Assembly: GCA_002702205.1 (NCBI GenBank)
Contig: NZYP01000016.1
Location: forward strand, 8,417 to 18,964
From: Flammeovirgaceae bacterium
GTDB taxonomy: Bacteria; Bacteroidota; Bacteroidia; Cytophagales; MED-G16
DNA length: 10,548 nt
Direction: 5' to 3'
Position numbers and translations under genes: made by a program. Shown piece after piece: positions 4,876 through 10,548 of this stretch. The stretch's first letter is position 1, and each line of letters starts with the position of its first letter. Under the pieces are notes generated by a model that was not told the DNA's origin, did no database searches, and worked only from the letters and a program-made list of their open reading frames with translations.

Positions 4876-7524
4876 ATGAATAGGACTCTCAAAATATTTT
4901 TATTTATATTTTTAAGTTGCTTATATAGGTTAAATGCAAACCATATTGTTGGAGGTGAAATAGAAATGATCCATATTGGGGCAGAAAATTCATTTACTTA
5001 CAGGGTTAAATTAATTCAATATTTTGACTGTGCCCAAACTGCAAACCCTGGTCCTGATGATTTGATATCATATACTATTTTTAGGAAATCAGATGGTCAG
5101 GCAATGAGAAATGGTACCATGTTTATTACTAACCAAGAGTTTGTTCCTTACACGAACCCTGATTGTGCTCTTGGGTTTTTATGTACATTAAAAGTTGAAT
5201 ATTCTCATGAAATAATATTGGATCCTAACGATTTCAATCATCCGGATGGTTATGTAATAGTTTGGGAGAGATGTTGTAGAAACTGGTCTACAAAAAATCT
5301 TGTAAACCCTGGATGGAATGGTATGACATATACTTTACACTTCCCACCTGTAGTTGACTCTAATGGTAACCCATTTATAAATTCATCTCCAAGATTATTT
5401 CCTCCTCTTAGTGATTATGCATGTGTAAATCAATTATTCTATATTGACTTTGCAGGTAAAGATGATGATGGAGACTCAATAGTTTATTCATTAGCTGCCC
5501 CACTTGATGATCAGCAACCAAATGCTGAACCTATTAACCCTGTTCCTCCACCTACCTCACCACCACACCCAATTGTTGATTTTGCACCAGGGTATAACAT
5601 AGCAACTATGATACCAGGAGATCCGGCTCTCTCAATATCTAATGAAGGGTTTATAACTGTAACACCTACTGAAGTGGGTTTATATGTTTTTTCAGTAAAG
5701 GCTGAAGAGTATAGAAATGGAATAAAAATAGGAGAGGCAAGAAGAGATTTTCAGATGTTAGTAGTTGATGGTTGTAGTCCACCAGATCCTCCAGAGGCTT
5801 TAGTTAAGGTTCCAGGTCAAGATGAGTATTATAAAGAAGACGACACTATTATATATGTGGCTTCACAACCTAAATGTTTTGATCTTTTTGTTACTGATGA
5901 TATTGGTACAAATGTTACGCTTAATGCAATTGGTGTTAATTTTGGAAAAGGCGGAAAATCTGATTTAAATGATATTTTTTCATTTAGTGAGGGTTCAATA
6001 AATGATTCTGGAGATACCTTAAAAGTTCAAGTTTGTGTTTCAGATTGTCCATATGTTCAAAATGAACCTTATTTAATTGATTTGATTGCCGCTGATGATG
6101 CTTGCCCTCTACCGCAGAGAGATACTGTAAGAGTTACTTTGATTGTAGAGCCTCCAACAAATAGCGATCCGTTTTTTATTAATCAGAAAGATACAAATTT
6201 TGTAACTGTACCATGGAACTCATCATTCTCAACTGTTATTAAAGGACAAGATATCGATCTTGACAGTCTTAGTATGAATTACTTTGTCATACCATCTACA
6301 GATAAAATTAATTTAGCTGAATATGGTATTTCTTTTAATAATGTTGAAGATAATCCGGGTAATATTTCTGGCCTACTTAATTTTGATACCAATTGTAGAG
6401 ATTTTGATTTTTCTGATAAGACGGAGTTTATGATAGGTGTTGTTCTTGATGACCTTGATACATGTGATATTTCAAATTCAGACACAATATTTTATAACTT
6501 AAATGTGGAATTACCAATAAATACTGGACCAAAATTAACCTCAGATGAAGAAATATCTGATAGTGTTACATCAAGGCCAAACTTCTCTATTATAGAGGTT
6601 GAGACAAACCTATCTGGGAGTTATTCACTAAATCTTTTCTCTGAAGACGAAGATAATGATACCGTAGTAATAAATGCTATTGGAGTTGATTTTGAAATTG
6701 AGGATATAAATGGAGTCCTTTCCACATTTAATTCTCTGCCAGGAAGTATAGATGGAAGGTTTGATATTAATTTTGAATGTATTGATTTCCCTTATAATGA
6801 TATTAATGAGTACAAGATAAACTTCATAACTGAGGATATTGATTTTTGTCAAGAGATGAATGCAGACACAATCCAGCTCGTAATTAAAATTAATCTTGAT
6901 GAAAATTCTGTTCCAGAGATAATCAATGAAGAGCAATACATATTAGATGTTAATAATTCATTTGAAGTTGAAATAAAAGCATCTGATTCTGATAAAGGTG
7001 ATTTACTATTACTAAAACTGGTATCTGAAGGACTACCTGGTGATTTTTCTTTTACTGAAGCTTATGGAACGGGTGAAGTATCAAGTACTTTAAAATGGAT
7101 TCCTTCCTGTCAAGAATTAAATGATGACTTTTCTGATAAACTTTATGAGCTTACTTTTAATGTTACTGATAATAGCTGTCCAAATACAGCTAAATCATCT
7201 AAAAATATTAAATTTTTACTTAAAAAGCCTCAAGTTAATTGGGATGAATTTAACCCTCCTAATGCTTTTAGTCCAGATGGCGACGGAATTAACGATCAAT
7301 TTAAACTTTCAAATTTATCTGATCCAAATCAAAACTTACCTTTAGATGGATGTGACGATAACTTCGAGTCGATAGTGTTTGTTGATAGAACTGGCGTAGA
7401 GGTATTTAAATCTTTTGACAAAGAATTCCAGTGGGACGGAGATGGGTTATCAGCTGGTGTGTATTTTTACTACATTAAATACACTTTGACAGATTATAGA
7501 GGTACTGTTACAATTGTTTACTAA
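4876..7524 (+). CDS. large secreted repeat protein with T9SS type B (gliding motility-associated) sorting domain
   Basis: An 882-residue surface or extracellular protein, probably an adhesin or structural protein; no enzyme motif is seen. A Sec signal peptide (hydrophobic core about 6-16, likely cleavage after LNA at residue 21) is followed at once by NHIVGGEIE. Together with VWERCCRNW (129-137) and a YTLHFPP strand near 152, this is an N-terminal layout I associate with Bacteroidota T9SS-exported proteins. Residues about 310-785 hold four repeats of roughly 110-125 residues, each with a Cys pair. The C-terminus (about 795-882) is the sorting domain: NAFSPDGDGINDQF (796-809), IVFVDRTGVEVF (833-844), WDGDG (853-857), GVYFYYIKYT (861-870) and a final strand. 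That signal directs crossing of the outer membrane by T9SS. The N-terminal part is rich in prolines (PVPPPTSPPHP, 222-232). The gene stands alone, divergent from the stress operon. An FLSC at 12-15 weakly resembles a lipobox, but type I cleavage is more likely. Confidence 0.9.
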   Translation: MNRTLKIFLFIFLSCLYRLNANHIVGGEIEMIHIGAENSFTYRVKLIQYFDCAQTANPGPDDLISYTIFRKSDGQAMRNGTMFITNQEFVPYTNPDCALGFLCTLKVEYSHEIILDPNDFNHPDGYVIVWERCCRNWSTKNLVNPGWNGMTYTLHFPPVVDSNGNPFINSSPRLFPPLSDYACVNQLFYIDFAGKDDDGDSIVYSLAAPLDDQQPNAEPINPVPPPTSPPHPIVDFAPGYNIATMIPGDPALSISNEGFITVTPTEVGLYVFSVKAEEYRNGIKIGEARRDFQMLVVDGCSPPDPPEALVKVPGQDEYYKEDDTIIYVASQPKCFDLFVTDDIGTNVTLNAIGVNFGKGGKSDLNDIFSFSEGSINDSGDTLKVQVCVSDCPYVQNEPYLIDLIAADDACPLPQRDTVRVTLIVEPPTNSDPFFINQKDTNFVTVPWNSSFSTVIKGQDIDLDSLSMNYFVIPSTDKINLAEYGISFNNVEDNPGNISGLLNFDTNCRDFDFSDKTEFMIGVVLDDLDTCDISNSDTIFYNLNVELPINTGPKLTSDEEISDSVTSRPNFSIIEVETNLSGSYSLNLFSEDEDNDTVVINAIGVDFEIEDINGVLSTFNSLPGSIDGRFDINFECIDFPYNDINEYKINFITEDIDFCQEMNADTIQLVIKINLDENSVPEIINEEQYILDVNNSFEVEIKASDSDKGDLLLLKLVSEGLPGDFSFTEAYGTGEVSSTLKWIPSCQELNDDFSDKLYELTFNVTDNSCPNTAKSSKNIKFLLKKPQVNWDEFNPPNAFSPDGDGINDQFKLSNLSDPNQNLPLDGCDDNFESIVFVDRTGVEVFKSFDKEFQWDGDGLSAGVYFYYIKYTLTDYRGTVTIVY
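5803..7230 (+). repeat. four tandem Cys-paired domains inside the T9SS-exported protein
   Basis: Diverged protein-level repeats, approximate bounds: residues 310-425, 428-546, 550-674 and 677-785. Each ends in a segment that starts with Cys, runs through an alternating Y/F-hydrophobic strand and a D-rich turn, and closes with Cys shortly before a final strand. The pairs are C391/C410 (18 residues between), C507/C530, C635/C658 and C745/C768 (exactly 22 between in all three). Repeats 1 and 3 also share NAIGV(N/D)F at 350-356 and 600-606. The predicted beta strands, D-rich turns and domain size suggest Ig/cadherin-like sandwiches, each locked by one disulfide (inference). Confidence 0.75.
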
Positions 7525-7525
7525 T

Positions 7526-8695
7526 CTAACCTATTGACTCTAACGATTTTTTTAAGTCGTCAATAAGTAAATCAGTATCTTCTAATCCTATATAAAACCT
7601 TATATAATTATGAGGTAAAAAATCAGTTTTTGAATAGTATTCACTATCGTTATTATATCTAGATATTTCAGGGAATATCAATGACTCATGACCACCCCAA
7701 GATGCACCCATAAAAAAATTATTAAGATTATTACAGAATTTCTCTACTTTAGATTTTTTTTCTGTTTTTAGAATAATTGTAAACTGACCACATGGTTTTT
7801 TAATATATTTTTTTGTTAATTCAAATTGATTGAAACTCTCTGAATGAGGGTAAATAACACTCTCAACTAATTCATGATCTTCTAAAAATTTAACTATAAG
7901 TGGTGCTGATTCCGAAATATATTTCATCCTTACATTAAGGGTTCTTAGACCATTTATAAAAAGCCATGAATTAAATGGAGATAAAACGCTTCCTATTAAC
8001 TTAAACTCTCTGTTATTGATACTTTCTATTATATGGTTTGATCCACATATAATTCCTCCCATTGCATTTGCGTGTCCTCCTATATATTTTGTTGCAGAGT
8101 GAATAATTATATCAATGCCCCATTTAGATGGATTGCAGTTTATTGGTGATGAATAACTATTATCAATCATAGTTATAATTTTATTTTCTTTTGCTAACCT
8201 AGAAATCATTTCTAAATCTTGCATCTGATATGTCCATGAGTTAGGGCTTTCCAGGTAAATCATCTTGGTATTATCTTGTATTGCTTTTGAGAAATTTTCA
8301 GTTTTTGAGCCATCAACAAAAGAAACTTCAATATTTAGTTTTGGTAAAATTTCTTTCATAAATCTATCAGTTCCCGTGTATGGTCTTTCAATCGATATTA
8401 TATGATCTCCTGACCTTACTTGTGAAAGTATAGCTGTTGTAATTGCTGCCATTCCACTACTTAGTGCTATTGCTTTTTCAGTTCCTTCTAGAGCCGCAAT
8501 TTTCTTCTCTAAAATTGAGGTAGTAGGATTGCTTCCTCTTGTATAAAATGGATTAGAGTTTTTTGAGGACATCGCCTTCCTCATATCATCAACATTAGAA
8601 AAGAGAAAATTAGAATTTGAAAAAATTGGGGGAATTGCCGCGTTAAAGTAGCTCTCTTTATCTTCAGCAAGCTGATTTATTATGTTTTTTATCAT
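7526..8695 (-). CDS. Cys/Met metabolism PLP-dependent enzyme, cystathionine beta-lyase-like
   Basis: Fold-type I PLP enzyme of the trans-sulfuration family (cystathionine gamma-synthase, beta- and gamma-lyases, methionine gamma-lyase, O-acetylhomoserine sulfhydrylase); cytoplasmic, sulfur amino acid metabolism. The 389-residue length is typical. Visible are YTRGSNPT (51-58), LSSGMAAI (78-85), the PLP-stacking Y106, LESP (148-151), MIDNSYSSP with D178, the Schiff-base lysine K203 in [14 protein letters not shown] (249-253) and the carboxylate-binding R366 in [10 protein letters not shown]. The SWGGHESL (332-339) and IRxxIGLED motifs resemble E. coli MetC (cystathionine beta-lyase) more than gamma-synthases, which have SLGG and RLSxGxE. 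Exact substrate remains open. Oddity: the usual GHSD after the lysine is GHAN here. The start ATG at 8693-8695 faces the divergent dehydrogenase, and the stop is one base from the convergent T9SS gene. Confidence 0.88.
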   Translation of the reverse strand: MIKNIINQLAEDKESYFNAAIPPIFSNSNFLFSNVDDMRKAMSSKNSNPFYTRGSNPTTSILEKKIAALEGTEKAIALSSGMAAITTAILSQVRSGDHIISIERPYTGTDRFMKEILPKLNIEVSFVDGSKTENFSKAIQDNTKMIYLESPNSWTYQMQDLEMISRLAKENKIITMIDNSYSSPINCNPSKWGIDIIIHSATKYIGGHANAMGGIICGSNHIIESINNREFKLIGSVLSPFNSWLFINGLRTLNVRMKYISESAPLIVKFLEDHELVESVIYPHSESFNQFELTKKYIKKPCGQFTIILKTEKKSKVEKFCNNLNNFFMGASWGGHESLIFPEISRYNNDSEYYSKTDFLPHNYIRFYIGLEDTDLLIDDLKKSLESIG

Positions 8696-8753
8696 TTACA
8701 GGGTTGTTTATAAATACGAAATTATACTAATTTAATTAAACTATATTTATATA
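8696..8753. promoter_or_regulatory. 58-base divergent intergenic region with promoter-like box
   Basis: The largest gap in the window, between the PLP enzyme and the dehydrogenase; very A+T rich. On the plus strand TATATTTA (8742-8749) is a one-mismatch version of the Bacteroidota -7 element TAnnTTTG and ends only 4 bases before the ATG at 8754, so the mRNA would be nearly leaderless. On the minus strand the best partial match is TAATTTCG (reverse complement of 8717-8724). Neither has a clear -33 TTG at a normal distance. No operator or riboswitch was recognised. Confidence 0.33.
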
Positions 8754-9566
8754 ATGAAAAATAAAGTTGCGGTAATAACTGGGGGATCTTCGGGAATTGG
8801 AGAAGCTTTAGCATATAAATTTTCTAAAGAAAATTTTAATGTTGTAATTGGTGGAACAAATAGAGAGAGAATTAAATCTGTTATATCTAATATTAAAGAA
8901 AAAGGAGGTAGGGGTGAAGGAATTTCACATGATGTATCTTCTTCTGATGATGTTAAGAAAATGGTTGATTTAGCTGTTAATAAATTTGGTAGGATAGACG
9001 TTTTAATATGCAATGCTGGAATATCAATTAGATCCTTATTTCAAGATATTGATATTAAATCTTTTGAAAAATTATTTGGCATTAATTTTTTAGGCTCTGT
9101 ATATAGTGTAAAACATTCACTACCTCATATAATTAAAAATTCTGGTTCAATTATAGCTATTTCATCCTTAAATGGTTTTATTGCTACACCTACTAGAACT
9201 GCATATGTATCATCAAAACATGCAATGCAAGGTTTCTTTGATTCCTTAAGACTCGAGCTTAAGAGAAAAAATGTACATGTAATGGTAGCTTCTCCTGGGT
9301 ATGTTCATAGTAATTTTAGAAAAAATACTTTAAAATCAGATGGAGAAAAGGAGGGGAAAACTTCGAGAGATAATGCTAAGATGATGTCACCAGAAGAAGT
9401 TGCCGAAAAGGTATTTGGAGGATATGTTTCAAAAAAAAGAGATTTAATTTTTACATTTAGAGGGAAGTTAGCTCATTTAATTAAAAATTGGTTTCCAAAA
9501 GTTGCAGATAGGTTAGCTTATAATGAGATTTTAAATGAACGTGAATCCTTATTGAAAAATTATTAG
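8754..9566 (+). CDS. short-chain dehydrogenase/reductase (classical SDR)
   Basis: NAD(P)-dependent oxidoreductase with a Rossmann fold; 270 residues. It carries the full classical set: TGGSSGIG (9-16) for cofactor binding, CNAGIS (86-91), N111 in INFLG, catalytic S138 in ISSLNG, and Y151/K155 in AYVSSKHA, followed by SPGYVHSNF (180-188). R37 just after the second strand suggests NADP(H) preference (inference). The C-terminal region (about 236-270, including LIKNWFPKVADRLAYN) resembles SDRs near the DHRS7 group and is moderately hydrophobic, perhaps contacting membrane. The substrate is unknown; FabG is less likely because of this tail and the lack of acyl-synthesis neighbours. The ATG at 8754 gives a start just before the first strand. 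No Shine-Dalgarno sequence precedes it. The stop lies in a putative terminator shared with the convergent gene, with a four-base overlap. Confidence 0.92.
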   Translation: MKNKVAVITGGSSGIGEALAYKFSKENFNVVIGGTNRERIKSVISNIKEKGGRGEGISHDVSSSDDVKKMVDLAVNKFGRIDVLICNAGISIRSLFQDIDIKSFEKLFGINFLGSVYSVKHSLPHIIKNSGSIIAISSLNGFIATPTRTAYVSSKHAMQGFFDSLRLELKRKNVHVMVASPGYVHSNFRKNTLKSDGEKEGKTSRDNAKMMSPEEVAEKVFGGYVSKKRDLIFTFRGKLAHLIKNWFPKVADRLAYNEILNERESLLKNY

Positions 9567-9590
9567 TCAATTAACCTAATATTTTTTTTT
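9555..9590. terminator. bidirectional terminator-like hairpin over both stop codons
   Basis: TATTAG (9561-9566) pairs with CTAATA (9576-9581) around a 9-base loop, followed on the plus strand by nine T residues (9582-9590). Outside the stem, five A residues (9555-9559) face this T run, so the minus-strand transcript also ends in a five-T run. The SDR stop TAG (9564-9566) and the overlapping TAA of the minus gene (9563-9565) lie in the left arm. The stem has only one G:C pair, so it is weak, but it is the best Rho-independent candidate in the window. Confidence 0.5.
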
Positions 9591-10270
9591 CTCACGTATT
9601 TTTTCTCATTCATATGAATTACTTCATACCAAATTTCTAAGTCATTAGATATATTTATCTTATCTCCTTTATTTAAAATTTTATATAAATCTGAACCCGA
9701 TGAAGGTTCTTTCATTAAAAATGTATTTTCTTTAAATACAATTCCCTCTTTTGAAGGTTTAAAGTTGATGATAATAAGTATTAGGAAACAGGAGGTATAA
9801 AAAAAAGGTATTAGGAAATTAAATTTTCTCTTTCGATAAAATTTTATTGAGTTCACTATGAAAATAAAGCAAATAAAAATAAGAAGTGATATTAATAGAT
9901 ATTCATAATATTTTTCATAAAAATTTTTAAGTATTTTCAATTCATCTTCATCATATCCAGATAAATTTTTACTTAATACTATATCATTTATTTTTTTGTT
10001 GACTTGATCCTTATCATCTTGTTTTTGGAAAAGTTCAAGATAAAAAATTGCTTTTTCATAATTTCCTATACTTTCTTCTATAGCTGACATTTTTAATATC
10101 ATGCTATTTGTAAATTGATTTTCAGAATAAAAAATTGAATCATAAATTTTTATTGATTCTAAATAATTATTTTGATAAAAGAGTGAATCCGCTTTTTCTA
10201 TTGATCCATAAGAAAATAAGAAAGGAAATATTGATAATATTAATATTTTAAATAGACTATATATTTTCAT
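9563..10270 (-). CDS. BatE-like membrane protein: TPR, two transmembrane segments, SH3-like domain
   Basis: About 235 residues from the preferred start. Numbering from that Met, there is a signal or anchor sequence (about 1-22, Lys at position 2), two TPR-like helical hairpins (about 24-47, with NNYLESIKIYDSI, and about 55-85, with IGNYEKAIFYLELF), a helical linker, transmembrane segments at about 123-142 and 150-169, and a C-terminal SH3b-like domain (about 177-235) with LYKILNKGDKINI and an IWYEVI strand. TPR + two membrane spans + SH3 is the architecture I know from BatE of the Bacteroidota aerotolerance (Bat) operon, but no BatA-D is visible here, so this is resemblance only. Alternative in-frame ATGs at 10276 and 10285 would lengthen the N-terminus and the overlap with the upstream gene. 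I prefer 10270 because Met-Lys followed by a hydrophobic run makes a better signal and gives the shortest overlap (14 bases). It converges on the SDR gene. Confidence 0.72.
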   Translation of the reverse strand: MKIYSLFKILILSIFPFLFSYGSIEKADSLFYQNNYLESIKIYDSIFYSENQFTNSMILKMSAIEESIGNYEKAIFYLELFQKQDDKDQVNKKINDIVLSKNLSGYDEDELKILKNFYEKYYEYLLISLLIFICFIFIVNSIKFYRKRKFNFLIPFFYTSCFLILIIINFKPSKEGIVFKENTFLMKEPSSGSDLYKILNKGDKINISNDLEIWYEVIHMNEKKYVRKKNIRLID

Positions 10271-10548
10271 ATACATGAAATTCAACTTTTGATTTTGTGC
10301 TATCTGTCTCTAAAAATAAATTATATTTACCTGGATCAATAAATTTATTATAATGTATATAATAAGGTTGGTCGCTATTAATTTTATTTAAGATAAGATC
10401 CCATCTTATCTGATTTATTCCTTTCCTACCTTCAGTTTTATATTTCCATAAAATTTTATTTTCTTTCTTAATAATTAACTCATATTTTTTATCATTATCT
10501 AAATTAAATGATATTGGAACTTTCTGATATGTATGCATTAATGGTTCT
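10257..10548 (-). CDS. C-terminal Ig/FlgD-like domain of a larger protein, 5' end outside the window
   Basis: The frame stays open to the window edge (three more codons, Glu-Pro-Leu, precede the first Met), so the visible 96 residues are the end of a longer protein and the ATG at 10538 is probably internal. The order YELIIKKENKILWKYKT, then KGINQIRWDL, then DPGKYNLFLET and a last strand VEFHVYE follows the pattern of FlgD-like Ig domains and of the C-terminal domains of Bacteroidota BNR/VPS10-type and related secreted enzymes: 'v.l.I.d..g.....k...G.N.i.WDl ... PG.Y.l.l'. That suggests a periplasmic or exported product (inference). It overlaps the BatE-like gene by at least 14 bases, so they are probably co-transcribed. 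The catalytic part, if any, lies outside the window. Confidence 0.62.
   Translation of the reverse strand, partial: EPLMHTYQKVPISFNLDNDKKYELIIKKENKILWKYKTEGRKGINQIRWDLILNKINSDQPYYIHYNKFIDPGKYNLFLETDSTKSKVEFHVYENI

Noticed and set aside
4909..4920. Lipobox (FLSC) making the T9SS protein a lipoprotein
   Set aside because: Phe at -3 is unusual and a type I cleavage site LNA fits well; sorting-domain proteins are normally cleaved by signal peptidase I.
6279..6936. Two minus-strand open frames (6279-6485 and 6628-6936) inside the T9SS protein gene
   Set aside because: They lie opposite repeats that show protein-level conservation in the plus frame; no recognisable product.
7121..7345. 74-codon plus-strand frame overlapping the end of the T9SS gene
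   Set aside because: A frame-shifted, Leu/Ile-rich shadow of the fourth repeat and sorting domain, which read cleanly in the main frame.
8747..9013. 88-codon minus-strand frame over the start of the SDR gene
   Set aside because: Antisense to the TGxxxGIG and NAG motifs of the SDR; no motif of its own.
1..10548. Mobile element, phage, CRISPR or defence island
   Set aside because: No transposase, integrase, terminal repeats, repeat-spacer array, tRNA gene or defence-type domain seen; gene content and A+T bias look uniform across the window.

Overview
The window looks like chromosomal DNA from an AT-rich, streamlined member of the Bacteroidota, probably a marine Flavobacteriia-like lineage. 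Three things point there: a 2.6 kb gene ending in a type B sorting domain of the type IX secretion system (a Bacteroidota hallmark), a TPR/membrane/SH3 protein resembling Bacteroidota BatE, and strong A+T bias with weak or absent Shine-Dalgarno sequences. The window is almost all coding: the gaps between genes add up to about 110 bases (the largest is 58), roughly 1% of the sequence. There is no stretch over 300 bases without a gene, and I see no RNA gene, insertion sequence, integrase, CRISPR array or origin. The species assignment is inference.

Layout. (1) Bases 1-1422, plus strand: the 3' part of tsaD (tRNA t6A synthesis) directly abutting smpB (trans-translation). (2) Bases 1419-4841, minus strand: a compact five-gene run, read from right to left as an unknown 121-residue protein, an MscS-type mechanosensitive channel, an MsrB lipoprotein, a CrcB/Fluc fluoride channel and a class 3-like aldehyde dehydrogenase. 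Two junctions are ATGA overlaps and one gap is only 2 bases. The set reads as an envelope and chemical stress operon. (3) Bases 4876-7524, plus strand: a large secreted protein with a signal peptide, a Bacteroidota 'HIVGGE/ERCCRN' N-terminal region, four Cys-paired beta-sandwich-like repeats and a C-terminal T9SS sorting domain. (4) Bases 7526-8695, minus strand: a PLP enzyme of the Cys/Met metabolism family, closest by motif to cystathionine beta-lyase. (5) Bases 8754-9566, plus strand: a short-chain dehydrogenase. (6) Bases 9563-10548, minus strand: a BatE-like TPR + two transmembrane segments + SH3 protein, preceded by the C-terminal end of a larger protein with an Ig/FlgD-like fold that runs off the right edge.

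Convergent genes meet with a 4-base overlap (smpB/ALDH, SDR/BatE-like) or a 1-base gap (T9SS protein/PLP enzyme). At the SDR/BatE-like junction a small hairpin with a nine-T run covers both stop codons and could terminate both transcripts. The two divergent gaps (34 and 58 bases) each carry the same 10-mer ACTATATTTA just before the plus-strand ATG, resembling the Bacteroidota -7 promoter element.

I found no evidence for a novel defence or mobile system. The most worthwhile leads are the Cys-paired repeats of the secreted protein, the stress operon with its unknown first gene, and the altered active-site region of MsrB.
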